A stretch of DNA of 44,182 nt from Chara braunii (lineage: Eukaryota > Streptophyta > Charophyceae > Charales > Characeae): positions 5,101,260 through 5,145,441 of the forward strand of contig BFEA01000014.1 in the NCBI GenBank assembly GCA_003427395.1, given 5' to 3'. The notes beneath the pieces were generated by a model, which made no database searches, had not been told where the DNA came from, and saw only the letters and a program-made list of their open reading frames with translations. The translations under genes were made by a program, and so were the position numbers. Of the stretch, positions 10,071-19,740 are shown one piece after another. The first letter of the stretch is position 1, and each line of letters opens with the position of its first letter.

Positions 10071-10237
10071 GGGCCAGATCCCACTGGCAAAGAGGATTGG
10101 AAGAAGTGTCTGAATCTGCACGTGTTCCACGCAGAGGTGCAGAAAAAGTAGATCAATCATAGTTTTTGGCACCTGTCCACAAACACGTCCGCATTCAGAC
10201 ACTTGCTGCAATCCTCTTTGCCAGTGGGATCTCGCCG
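10071..10237. mobile_element. Tourist-like MITE (167 bp), TSD TAA
   Basis: Flanked by TAA at 10068-10070 and 10238-10240. The left end GGGCCAGATCCCACTGGC pairs with the right end GCCAGTGGGATCTCGCCG. The arms continue inward (AAAGAGGATTG, AAGTGTCTGAAT) for over 50 bp. A 3-bp TAA duplication and GGG-type termini are the hallmark of PIF/Harbinger MITEs. It is noncoding. Confidence 0.85.
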
Positions 10238-10507
10238 TAAGTACACCCGGGCCTGGAGGCGCCGTACTGCGCGCCACACTTTTCCGAACCGCCAGCGGCA
10301 CACTTTTTTTTTTTTTTTTTGGCTGGCGCCACCAGTCATTGTGGTCCTGTAGGTAGGCCGAGCCTCCGAATATTTTTGTAGGCGACGAGTTGCATTTTCA
10401 GCAAGGCGGTTGGGCCGTGTACTGGCGGTTTAAGGCCCAGCCGGTCTGGTCAAGCGCACACATGTCAATGCCCACTCCTCGACCCGTCCGCTGACGGGAA
10501 AGGTCTA

Positions 10508-10688
10508 CCGTCTTCCCCCCAACATCCAAACAAAACACATATGTGTTGCATTTGAGTTTTCAAAAAACTCAAAAATCCGAATAGAAAGCATACGCGTTGT
10601 ATTCGAAATAAGGGCTGTTCGAATAGAAAGCAACCTCCATGTTGTTTTCCTTTAACAACACATCTGTGTTTTGTTCGGGGGAAGCCTG
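10508..10688. mobile_element. pogo/mariner-like MITE (181 bp) with TA duplication
   Basis: TA at 10506-10507 and 10689-10690 flank termini CCGTCTTCCCCCCAAC and (right, inward) CAGGCTTCCCCCGAAC. AACACATATGTGTT inside the left part matches AACACATCTGTGTT near the right. Same terminal family as 1893-1998 and 18023-18127 but with a different interior. Confidence 0.75.
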
Positions 10689-10723
10689 TAGTCAAATGCA
10701 CACTGGTCAATGCCAATTTCTGA

Positions 10724-10726
<3 letters not shown>

Positions 10727-10808
<82 letters not shown>
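10727..10808. repeat. (CT)n microsatellite
   Basis: An uninterrupted CT dinucleotide run of about 80 bp. The Arg-Glu and Ser-Leu repeat frames over it are artefacts. Confidence 0.97.
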
Positions 10809-10810
<2 letters not shown>

Positions 10811-10890
10811 AGAGTGCGCCGCACCAGCGTTGTTTGATTTGATCGTCTGCCGACGCCGGCTTCAGTGTGCCTGACCAGTTACAGCTATGC

Positions 10891-11258
10891 TCTGTGACTT
10901 GTCGGCCATTCTCAAGGTACGCGGTTCCTGAGCCGAGGTATCTGAGCAGAGACCAGTCTGGCCGGCGAGGGGAACAGTGTGGTGTGTACACCTCGCAGCG
11001 GGGAATTTTCGGAGTGGAGGCTTTGGGCATTTTGTGCATGGTGGGGTGCGGTGAGAGTGACGACCGAAGCAGATGCAGGGGATGGTAGAAGTGTCGAAGT
11101 GTGTACTAGGAAAGAAGGCTGCTGTGACTTGTTCGACGTCGTCAAGGCACGCGGTTCATAAAAACAGTGGCATCTGTGGTATCTGAGCCGAGACCATCTG
11201 CTTGGCGAGGGGCATAACAGTGTGTACGCCTCGCGACGAGGAATTTTCGAAGTGGTCT
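10891..11258. repeat. Tandem duplication, ~231-bp period
   Basis: CTGTGACTTGT...CAAGG-ACGCGGTTC, GGTATCTGAGC-GAGACC, GGCGAGGGG-AACAGTGTG and GGAATTTTCG-AGTGG occur in the same order starting at 10891 and 11122. A third partial unit begins near 11287 (CGCGACAGGGAATTTT). No gene is recognised between 10840 and 11740. Confidence 0.75.
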
Positions 11259-11287
11259 TGGCTAAAGATACCACTGTTTTTATGAAC
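11154..11287. mobile_element. Small inverted-repeat element inside the second unit
   Basis: GTTCATAAAAACAGTGG (11154-11170) and CCACTGTTTTTATGAAC (11271-11287) are perfect 17-bp inverted repeats. Further matching of GGTATCT and AGCC-AGACC extends them. The first tandem unit (10891 on) lacks the left terminus, which suggests insertion after duplication. I could not define a target duplication. Confidence 0.5.
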
Positions 11288-11740
11288 TACGCGACAGGGA
11301 ATTTTGGAAGTGATGGCTTCGGCCTTGGGTAATTTGTGTGCATGGTGACATGTGGCAAGATTGAAGCGTAAAGCAGGTGTGTAGATGACGGTGGAAAATG
11401 TCGAAGCGTGTCACACGTAAGGGTGCTGGCTGGTGATGATGGGTGACGGCGGCACATCAGAGCTGCGCGGCGAGGTTGCACGGAAGGCTGCTGGGTGAGT
11501 CGCGATGACGAACTGAAGAGCAAGTTCAATCAGTTGTGGCTGTAATTTGTTATGCAGTGCAAGAAAAAAGGTCTGTTGTGGAGAAATATGGGAGGAGGAA
11601 TGATGGAACAGCCATATATTTTTGTCAAAAAAAAAAAACAAGAAACAAAAAAAAAAACGGGAGGAGGTTAGTATAGAGTACAATGGGGAGACAACAAGTT
11701 CGAATGAGTAGTGCAGAGGAGAATTTTGGGAGATATAACC

Positions 11741-11815
11741 AACGAGCGACAAGCGTAGGTCAGTTGGCACACCCGTGAACTGTTGAAATACAGACGTGAG
11801 TTCGAATCCGTATGG
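11741..11815 (+). repeat. tRNA-derived (SINE-like) sequence, copy 2
   Basis: GTAGGTCAGTTGGCACACCC (A-box-like), GAACTGTTGAAATACAG and GTGAGTTCGAATCCG (B-box) line up with the minus-strand sequence at 1560-1628. Two dispersed copies of one tRNA-like head in opposite orientations indicate a SINE family. Confidence 0.6.
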
Positions 11816-12060
11816 AGAAAGGAGAAAGGAGAATTGGGAGATATAAGAGTAGAATTGAGGTGGGAATTTGAATTAGTAGTACAGAGTAGAACTGAGGTGG
11901 GAATTTGCGCTGCTGCAACTACACAAGGACAAGTTGAGTTTTTCTTTTCGTATTCTTTTTACTTTACTTCGATAAAAAAACATCTTCCTCGGCTATGGTC
12001 TGTCTCTCGGACAGGTATTGTTCTTCCCCTTGAGTGATGTCCGACTAATCATCAGACTGA

Positions 12061-12191
12061 GGGCCTCGCCTGGGCACTCGGCAAATATGCAAAATGGGAA
12101 TGAATCTTTCGCTAGGACATGGAAAGATACGCCGCCGTAAGTTGTCTTTTTTTGTTTTTTTTGCATTTGGTGAGTAGCGCGGCGAGAGGCC
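12061..12191. mobile_element. GGGCC-terminus MITE (131 bp)
   Basis: Left end GGGCCTCGCCTGGGCACTC with GGCAAATATGCAAAATG. The right end reads inward AGGCCTCTCGCCGCGCTACTC, then ACCAAATGCAAA. It is homologous to 15741-15850. Flanks are TGA and TTG, so no intact target duplication remains. Confidence 0.6.
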
Positions 12192-12431
12192 TTGGTGTCA
12201 TATCAGAGCTTATATTCTAGAGAAGATTCCAAGGATGAATCAGATGAGAGTTCCTTCCCGGAGAAGAAGGCGGCAAATGTACTACACACCAACGGAATCA
12301 TGACGCATAGGTGATTTTTTTTTTCCCCCTTTTTTTTCTCTTTTTTTTCTATATTTGGTGAGGGAATTGAGAATTTCTGCAGAAGTAGAGGTTGATTTCT
12401 TTTTATCTTTGTTTTCATCTTTTTTTTTTTT

Positions 12432-12530
12432 TGGACCATTTTTCGATCCATGCGTGTCATCCTTGCACAGGGGACCATGCTAATCTTCATTCTCTGTATC
12501 GTTCCAATTTTAACGGATGTCCTGAAGGAC
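12432..12530 (-). pseudogene. U6 snRNA retropseudogene A
   Basis: The minus strand follows U6 snRNA end to end: GTCCTTCAGGACATCC 5' stem, TTAAAATTGGAACGATACAG, ATTAGCATGG, GTGCAAGGATGACACGC and AAATGGTCC. A 4-nt insertion (ATGA) follows the ACAGAGA box. The 3' end continues into about 14 A instead of the T terminator, indicating reverse transcription of an adenylated copy. Confidence 0.85.
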
Positions 12531-12606
12531 AGAGGTTGCAATTTCTGCAAAAGTAGAGGTAGCAATTTGTTTTCGTCTTTTTTTTTTTCTTTTTTTTTTT
12601 TTTTTT

Positions 12607-12714
12607 AAGTTCACCCCTTCTCAATTTATGCGTGTCGTCCTTGCGGAGGGGCCATGCTAATTAATCTTCTCCGTATTGTTACACATTAGAATTTTAACTG
12701 ATGTCCCGAACGAC
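12607..12714 (-). pseudogene. U6 snRNA retropseudogene B (diverged)
   Basis: The minus strand carries TTCGGGACATC, TTAAAATT, ATACGGAGAAGATTA, AGCATGGCCCCTCCGCAAGG and ACGACACGCATAAATTGAGAA with small insertions, then a long A-rich tail. Copies A and B are each followed by AGAGGTTGCAA and preceded by TTTCTGCARAAGTAGAGGT, so the U6 insertion plus flank was tandemly duplicated (period about 175-185 bp). Confidence 0.75.
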
Positions 12715-12758
12715 AGAGGTTGCAAATTGCAATTTCTTTTTTTTTTCCAGAAAAAAAC

Positions 12759-12815
12759 ATGGCCCCTGCGCTTTGAAGGATGACACGCATAAATCGAGAA
12801 ATGGTCCAATTTGTT
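12759..12815 (+). pseudogene. U6 snRNA fragment C (3' half)
   Basis: CATGGCCCCTGCGC, GAAGGATGACACGCATAAA and TCGAGAAATGGTCCAATTTG followed by TTTTTTT match the 3' half of U6, including the T-run. It lies head-on to copies A and B. The 5' half is missing. Confidence 0.8.
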
Positions 12816-12889
12816 TTTTTCTTCTTATACTGTCACTGAGGCCTTCCCCTTATCGCTGTCCTACGTACATCACCATCTAGAATGCAAGG

Positions 12890-12923
<34 letters not shown>

Positions 12924-13028
12924 TCCGTACGTGCCCAGCTCCATATTCATTCTGGGGTAGTTGCAGTGTCTGTTCTGTTCTGTTGTCAGTCTCTGCAAGT
13001 AGTTGGGGGAAGGAATCAATTTCGAAAA

Positions 13029-13066
13029 AATGCACCCCTTCTCAATTTGCGCTTATCATCGAAGCT
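13029..13066 (-). pseudogene. Possible U6-derived fragment E
   Basis: GCACCCCTTCTCAATTTGCG followed by TATCATC resembles the 3' end of copy B (CACCCCTTCTCAATTTATGCG). It is too short and degraded to be sure. Confidence 0.3.
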
Positions 13067-13099
13067 GGGCGCTTTAAGGACCTGTTTTTTTTTTTTTTT

Positions 13100-14340
13100 C
13101 CCTGAAGAAGGAAATACATTGTTATAACTTATAAATGAAGACAGGAACGGCCATGCCCAAGGCTGCTCTTGAGTACTTGCTTGGTTGTGCAGAGAGCTTG
13201 TGAGCTCTCTGTATCGCTTGGGTCACAGTGCCACCTGTTCGGGGACCAGTGGCGCTGAATGTAACCTGAGCCTGTTGGGGGAAGGTGCTGGTTTCACTAA
13301 TATCCTTGGGTGGGGNCTCTCATCACCCCGATGCGGGCAGTCCGTCGCCTCACACCCACACAGAGTTGTCACCCCGCTTGATCCAAGCATGCAAGACAGG
13401 TTCGCCTGTGTGCCACAGTCCGTCACGGCCCCACGTCAACCCCGCACGCTCCGCATCAGCTCGTGGATCGCCAAACTCTCTACTCACCTGCCAGATTTCG
13501 CTCGTTAGCCGATCCTCTCCTCTCGACCGCGCTAAGTTCCAAAATTCTTAGAGAGGGAGTTAACCGCGCTTACGAAATTTATAGCAGGCATGCGTGTGCG
13601 CGCGATACCCGGGATTGTGTCTGAGTACGGGGAAGAAGGAGGAAGGGAGTGCCTACGACTGCATGGCCAGGCCATGGCGTGGGGGACATAGGCTCACTCC
13701 ACACATCGATCCAGTCATGCACGCGTTCAGGCCAATAGGGCAGAGGAAGAAATACGCGAGCACGGAGGCGCCACAAAAGATACCAAGAGCGAGGGAATTA
13801 CAGTTGCAATTATGCCCGCCAAAACAAAATTTACAGTTACACTCAGGATTAAGGCGTGGAGAAATCAGAGCACAGATCTTGACGTGGCATGGCGTGCGCA
13901 AGCAAGAACCGCCGTGCAGCAGAATTGAGGTGCGCCTAAATTCCTAATTCTAATTCCTAGTTGCAAAAAGAAATTCCAGACGAAGCAATTTCCGAGAGCC
14001 CCGCCGCGGGGGCTCGACATCAGTTGAAAATTCAAAAAAAGATTTCCACGCGCTACAATCGCGCCAAAAATTCCCCATTCTCACAGCAGAACAAGAAAGA
14101 AGCTATGGCAACAGTTATTCGTCGCACTCGCTAAGGCGAGATCAACTACCAACCGTCACGGGACCAGGCCAGCCCCCCCCTTCCCAAAGGATGCGAAAGC
14201 ACAAGGACGCGTAAAGCAAGGGCATCCATGCAATTCACCAGGCCATCCGGACTCAACCCATTTCAACCCCCGACGTAGCCTGACGCAGAAGATCATGCGG
14301 TTGCAGAAAGTAGTTCGTCACAATGCAACCGTGCCTTATT
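13100..14340. other. No recognisable gene
   Basis: One ambiguous base (N) lies at 13316. GAGCCCCGCCGCGGGGGCTC at 13996-14015 is a strong GC hairpin. Short frames on both strands show no domain. No repeat relationship to the rest of the window is evident. Confidence 0.5.
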
Positions 14341-14374
14341 CTGCTGGCTGAAGGTATGTTGCCCCCTCTGCTGC

Positions 14375-14890
14375 AGAGGCGTGATAATGGATGTCATCTG
14401 GACAGCAAGAAATGCAAGGGTTTACAGAGGAGAAGATTCCCTCCAAATTTCAAGAGCAAATGCAGATCAAACAAGGTATTAGGAGGATTTTTCAGGCGGA
14501 TTGGCAGAGAAGAAAACATTATATGGTTCCAAAAAACTTGGGCATACAAGGATAGACTAGCGATAGTCAATGCCAAAGGTCGCTTCTCCTTTTGTACTTT
14601 GTTCTCAGATGCACATGACTGAGTATGCGTCATAGACTGCACAGCCACCTTTGGCACAGAAACCAGGAATTTTAGACTGTGGACAGCCCTGTCAATAGGG
14701 TATAAAGGGAGTATACAGTGGCTGTCACTCAGGGGGGGCTTTGCTACCCCACCTTTTTGGTGCTTCAAGTTTTATCTTCTGGAAGAAGAGATCTTTTAGA
14801 AGGCGTAGAGCTATGGTACACTGGACCCAGTTTCCAGGACAAGCCTATACTGGGTAATGACCCCAGGTCTTTCACCAGGTTGTTTGTGAG
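14375..14890 (+). pseudogene. LINE ORF2 3'-end remnant
   Basis: Frame 2 from 14381 reads VIWTARNARVYRGE, matching VIWQSRNDRVFKGK of LINE copy 2. After a frameshift near 14480 it continues as FFRRIGREENIIWFQKTWA, matching the LRWFRKTWA end of copy 2. The following noncoding part carries CTGGGTAATGACCCCAGG, which resembles the ends of other elements here (41898, 21693, 33871). It is a heavily 5'-truncated L1-type copy. Confidence 0.65.
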
Positions 14891-15538
14891 GATTCGTGGC
14901 CTCGACATTTATTTGTTATTAAAGCATGATTTCTTCCAAAAAGAAGGAATAATAATAATTTCATTGTCGGAAACACAAATGAATACCACAGAGGTGAGAC
15001 TTGCAAGTCGGCCCCACACGCCGCCCTCCCAGATCGAGGTCCCAGGAGTTCAGGGCCTCACCATGCTAAATGCCAAGTGCATTGTTATGGAGAAGGGGGC
15101 AAGATGCATCCTTCAAGTATGCGTAGGGTGCAGTGGTGGGTCTTCCATGTCCTATGGGAGGAGTTACCTGCCATTTCAAGTTGTCAGGGTACATGAGTAG
15201 TGCGGCGATGTCCCTTTCTCCTGCCTTGAGGCCTAGTTGCACCACTACCACCAACATGTTGAATGCATCGGGACAGCTTTGCCTGCTCAGATTCGTGCAC
15301 GATTTTGGCGGATGGCGAGTGGTACAGTGAGGTCTTTGCTCTGAACTCCGCTGTAAGTATACCTGGATCAATGGACGGACGGTCGGGATGACCAGATTCA
15401 TCCACAACTTTGCCTGGTGTGTGTTCCAGCAGAGATTCCTGTGGTCATGGTGGAACAGCAGACGTAGACCAGCAGACACCACCACTGCCATTACTCTTTT
15501 CTTTTTTTTTTCCCTTCTTTTTTCTTACTTCTTAGTCG

Positions 15539-15611
15539 TTCATCGTCCTTGCGCAGGGGCCATGCCAATCTTCTGCGTATCGTTCCAATTTCACGGGATG
15601 TCCCGAAGGAC
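15539..15611 (-). pseudogene. U6 snRNA pseudogene D (5' two-thirds)
   Basis: The minus strand reads GTCCTTCGGGACATCC, AAATTGGAACGATACGCAG, AAGATTGGCATGGCCCC and TGCGCAAGGACGATG. The ACAGAGA box is altered and the 3' third is missing. It is separated from copies A-C by about 2.8 kb. Confidence 0.85.
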
Positions 15612-15740
15612 GCTGCCACTACTCCAACCTTAGGGCATACTCAGATACCACTTAGTACGTTTTGCTTCACTTCATTTCCTTGCCCCCCCCCCCTCATATT
15701 TATCCTCCCTCAAACTTTTCATGCTCTCAAAATGGCATTG

Positions 15741-15850
15741 GGGCCTGGCCGCACCGCTCGCCAAATGCGCAAATGACAAAACTTGACGACCTGATGTTGG
15801 TGTACATTCGTTCTCATTTTGCACATTTGCCGAGTGGCGCGGGGAGGCCC
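15741..15850. mobile_element. GGGCC-terminus MITE (110 bp), TSD TTG
   Basis: TTG at 15738-15740 and 15851-15853 flanks GGGCCTGGCCGCACCGCTCG and (right, inward) GGGCCTCCCCGCGCCACTCG. Arms continue CCAAATGCGCAAATGA / GGCAAATGTGCAAAATGA. It is homologous to 12061-12191. A further partial copy (TTTTGCACATTTGGTGAGTG) is at about 16518. Confidence 0.75.
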
Positions 15851-16287
15851 TTGGTCTCTGTTTTGGGACCCCGCCACTATGGGACGTCCCACTTTGCTGG
15901 CTGGGGGTCCCACTGGATTCTTTTTTGTATGCAGGTTGCAGTTTGCTGGTACCAGCCGTAGATTACGTAACTGCACCCAAAACAAAAAAGAAAGTAACTG
16001 AGATCAATGGGCCTCGCTCCACTACTCTAGACTCCCGAAGTTTTGAGAGTAACGCTTTGCCAGTGCTCCACTTACTCTACACTGGAACTCATGACAACAC
16101 CCTTCAAGAGCTGTCAGAAAGCGCTCGAAGGACTCTCTCCGAGTCTATTTGTTTAGAGTTCATAGCCTTGCAACACTCATGTTTTCTAGCGTCCTCCCTC
16201 CTACCCCTGCTCTGGCCTCTTTTATCGCGAGTGTGGCCCCTGCCCCGACCATCAGAACGAGGTGGCGTTGTCATCTAGCACTCTAGA

Positions 16288-16410
16288 AGGGCTGTCAGTA
16301 GCGCTGAGAATTTTGTGAGTGCTTCTTCAGTTCTTGAGTCTGGAGTAAGTGGAGCGATGCATCTGTTTTCAAGAGTCCTAGACCTCTGACAGCTCTAGAG
16401 TCACTCACAA
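16288..16410. repeat. Degenerate inverted repeat
   Basis: GAGAATTTTGTGAGTG near 16308 pairs with CACTCACAATTTTTTCC near 16403. GGGCTGTCAG/CTGACAGCTC words also face each other. No clear termini or duplication. Nothing gene-like was seen in 15860-16650. Confidence 0.4.
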
Positions 16411-16649
16411 TTTTTTCCGCAAGTCCAGTGTAGTGGAGCGAGACCCAATGACAAGGAGTGGGATTGCCCCGTTCTTTTGACAGTGGGCCTGGCTGCACTG
16501 CGGTTGATTCCTTCTTATTTTGCACATTTGGTGAGTGGCAGAGCAACGTTCATTTTTACAGCAGGCAATCATTTTATTTCATTTCTTCGGGCCCAATCCC
16601 CAAGGGGGAACAGAATCTGCGGGAACGAGATCCGTCCCTGTAAGACAGT

Positions 16650-16650
<1 letters not shown>

Positions 16651-16705
<55 letters not shown>

Positions 16706-16852
16706 CGCACTCCGGGCACTGGCCCGGACTGTCCGGGTCCGGTGATATCCGGGTGTCCGGTGATGGTGATGTCCGGATCACCGGACAGTCCGAATCAGTC
16801 CGGACACTGGTCCGGAAGACAGTCCGGAAGTGTCCGGTGCCCGGGTCTGGGG
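16651..16852. repeat. Poly(T) run followed by a TCCGG-rich cluster
   Basis: About 55 T (16651-16705) are followed by roughly 150 bp in which TCCGG or CCGGA occurs more than a dozen times, including TCCGGATCACCGGACAGTCC. The words occur in both orientations and can form many alternative hairpins. Confidence 0.85.
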
Positions 16853-17181
16853 TTACCATGCTCATTTCTGTTTCGCCTCCTTTTTGTTACTTCTGAAGGT
16901 TCCTTTTGCTTGCCAAAATATGAAATTGAAAAATAATGGGGACCTGTTCAAGGTAAATAAGGTACTCCCGACACTTCTTTTTTCCCCTCCCTCTCAAACC
17001 ATCAGTACTTGGCCCATACACCGGCCTCGGGCCCTTGTCGTATACGCGCCCAGACCACAATGGCCGGCGGTGCCAGGCAAACGAAAAAAAACAAGTCGAG
17101 CCGGCGTTTCGACAAAGCTTGGTAAGCAGGGCGTTTCGAGCATCGGAGAAAAGTGCCTCGGAAGTACGGGTGGTTTAAATG

Positions 17182-17262
17182 AAAAAAAAAAAAGGAAAGG
17201 CTCCAATCTTTTGGTGGGGAGTTGGACCTGCTGGAAACCGGGTCCAGCATCCCATAAATGTG
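17182..17262 (-). repeat. LINE/SINE shared 3' tail fragment
   Basis: On the minus strand it reads TATGGGATGCTGGACCCGG, TTTCCAGCAGGTCC, CTCCCCACCAAAAGATTGGA and GCCTTTCC. This is the tail also found at 21765, 28331, 29048-29112 (minus) and 33910. Here the end runs into T12 on the minus strand rather than A. Confidence 0.75.
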
Positions 17263-17489
17263 CAATGAGTACTCGAACGATGCAACTCACGTCTATCTGT
17301 AGCCATTACTTCATCGGATTATGACTGACAGCATCACCCCTCCTAGCGTGGCAGCGTGGTTTTAAAAAAAATGGATTATGGCGGCATCGATCGATTACTT
17401 CTCCGAGTCTAGAATCTCTACTGCCTTTGCTTGTTTTTGCATCAGTTTGAGTCGTTGCTGAGCGTTGACTTGGCTCTCATTTTACCTGG

Positions 17490-17645
17490 CAAGCCTACCC
17501 TCTTCGCCCGAATTGGACATCCAGTCGGTATCGCGGTATCTAGCCTCTTCACCCGAATAGGACATCCAGTCAGTATCGCGGTATCAAGACCGAAAGTTGC
17601 ATTGAATGCAGCTATAATGACCGGGTGCGGGCGTTTCTCTTCGCG
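17490..17645. repeat. Duplicated segment with a truncated pogo-like MITE
   Basis: CCTCTTCACCCGAATAGGAC, ATCCAGTCAGTATCGCGGTA is a tandem repeat of the preceding ~54 bp. The last unit continues as AAGACCGAAAGTTGCATTGA then ATGCAGCTATAATGACCGGG, matching the interior of the 1893-1998 MITE. The outer termini are lost. Confidence 0.6.
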
Positions 17646-17908
17646 TGAAGGTGCAATAGACTGTGACCAATGGTTTGGAATTGGCCCGAGTGCCTCTCCC
17701 ATTCCAGAGGGTCGCCCTTGTTTGTGAGGGTTGCATCCACAGTCCGTTTCCCAGCTTTGTATAATAAGAGTGAATTTTAAGTTGGGGGGGGGGAGGGGAG
17801 GGGGGGAAAGTTGCACGCCTAGGAGATAGGAGGCGGAAAATTAGAGGGTGTAGAATGCACTGAAGTTAGTGCGCTGCAAATGACGATAATGCAGTCTGTA
17901 AGGGCTAA

Positions 17909-18455
17909 GGGCCTGATCCCACTTCTTATAGGCGAGGCACTTTTTGGTAAATTTTGGTATCGCACCTCTTTCAGCGAGAGCTGGAGGTGGCCCTGTTTTT
18001 TCGAAGAAGTGGAAACAGCCTACAGTATTCCCCCGAATACAACGCACGGTCATTATAGCCGAATTTAGACTGATATATGTACCGAATTCGGCAATAATGA
18101 CCGTACGTTGTATTCGGGGGAAGACTGTAGTACGTGGCAGTGCGAGCGCGATTTGAGGACCGTTAAGGGGCAGATCCCACTTCTCTGTGTTTTCGTACGA
18201 ACGTGAACGTGCCACGAAAGGTGGAGGCACAGCGCACGGAACGTGAAAGAAAAACGCGATCCCACATGCCCTACTTCTGCGGGACTTTTCCAAACGGAGC
18301 GGCACTATCTTGTGGCGCCTCGAGGTCACACTGCTACATACTTGGCTGTTTCCACTTCCTCAAAAAAACAGGGCCGCCTCCGGCTCTCGCGGAAAGAGGT
18401 GGGATCCCAAAGTTTACCAAAAAGTGCCTCGCCTATAAGAAGTGGGATCAGGCCC
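17909..18455. mobile_element. Tourist-like MITE with ~115-bp terminal inverted repeats
   Basis: Left terminus GGGCCTGATCCCACTTCTTA and right terminus TAAGAAGTGGGATCAGGCCC are exact inverses. Matching continues about 110 bp inward to GGAAACAGCC/GGCTGTTTCC. The flanks are TAA (17906-17908) and TAG (18456-18458), consistent with a once-identical 3-bp duplication. The left arm is interrupted by the element at 18023-18127. Noncoding; likely mobilised by a PIF/Harbinger transposase. Confidence 0.85.
18023..18127. mobile_element. pogo/mariner-like MITE nested in the Tourist-like element
   Basis: TA at 18021-18022 and 18128-18129. The termini CAGTATTCCCCCGAATACAA and (right, inward) CAGTCTTCCCCCGAATACAA are nearly perfect inverts and continue through CGGTCATTAT. 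Removing element plus one TA restores GGAAACAGCC-TAGTACGTGG, which aligns without gap to the opposite arm (GGAAACAGCC-AAGTATGTAG). Confidence 0.88.
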
Positions 18456-18739
18456 TAGTTCTATCAAAAATCAAAAGACGCCACCCCCATACCCTGCACC
18501 CTGAAAGAAGGTGCCCTTGTTTTTTTCTTCCTTAAAAAAAGGCCCAGGTTGTTGTAGAGGCTGGATTACAGAAATATGAGAGTCACCTTCGGCACTCGGC
18601 CATGTGGTAGAGGCCCCCTAATCCTATAGGACTCCCTCCCAACCTACCTCTTTCGTAATTTCTCCCGGCGCACTCCTACTCCCACTATCCTACCTCAGTG
18701 TCTACCACTCAGGATCGTCACCCTCCAGCCTTGGGGTTG

Positions 18740-18875
18740 ACCTGACCGAACCGTGACCAGGGCTAAGCTGAGTCCCACACACCCCACTCAGCCCTGATCG
18801 AAGCATATTTGTGCGAGCCTTGTCGCCCATGTACTTCAGGTGCTAGGTACAGGCGTTTCACTACAAGTCCCATAG
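18740..18875. repeat. Dispersed repeat, copy 2 (related to 4377-4520)
   Basis: CCACTCAGCCCTGATCGAAG, GTGCGAGCCTTGTCGCCC, GGTGCTAGGTACAGGCG and CACTACAAGTC align with 4377-4520. The flanks on both sides (18460-18740 and 18880-19690) show no gene. CATCAACT-TTCTT-TTCCATGGGC at about 19105 recurs at about 21852. Confidence 0.6.
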
Positions 18876-19675
18876 GTGGACCTACCTATTTTGCATTCAT
18901 ATCGTTTTTTTTGTGTACACTGCTGTTGTTACTGTTGTTTGTTGTTAGGTTGTTTGCTGTGCACACTGTTGTCATCAGTACTTGTTTTTATTGTAGATAG
19001 TGAACTGAACATAGGAGGCAGGCAACCCAACCAAACCTGTGGAGAGGCCCCCCGACACAAGAGCCCTACCAGCACCGGCCATAGACTGTACTAAGTCTCA
19101 CTTTCATCAACTGTTCTTTGTTCCATGGGCCGTCTGTAGGGTCCTAGTTCAGACAGACATCGACCATGGATTGTACTAAGTCTCCTTTCAACACTCCGTT
19201 ATGGACATGAGCCGGCTTGTGAGTTGGTGGCGCCTTGTCGGCATGGCTCCCGACAAGGAATATCGAGGAGGTGATGTGGGTGATGGCGTAAGGTTCTATT
19301 GGTCTTGTCTGGCGTGACCATTGACGTGATGCTTCGGCTAGAAGTGCTTTCAGCCTTGATAACCTAGGCTGAAAAGGTCTTGTGCTCTGTGCTTCGTTTA
19401 TGTGGTGTCACGGGTTGACACGCTGGAGGAAGGGGAGGCTGTCGGGGTGATTAGGATAGTCTTCATGAGATCTTGGGCGTGGTAGTGGCCCTTCTCCTAT
19501 GTTCCTGCACGAATCTAGTGGAGGTCGGTTGGGCAGTGCGGGCAGAAAGTGAGGAGCAGCTTCTCATGCGGAGTGGGAGGTTACAAGCTGGAGCGTCAAA
19601 AAGAGCTGGCGGTTTCATGTGTTCTTTTGAGCTGGCTCGACGGTTAAAGACACGGAAGCAGGTAGCAGCACAATT

Positions 19676-19705
19676 CGTCATCATCAGGGTGCTGCTCGCC
19701 ATCAC

Positions 19706-19740
<35 letters not shown>

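Noticed and set aside
12432-12530. Functional U6 snRNA gene
   Set aside because: There is an insertion after the ACAGAGA box, an A-tail instead of a T terminator, and no recognisable upstream U6 promoter element.
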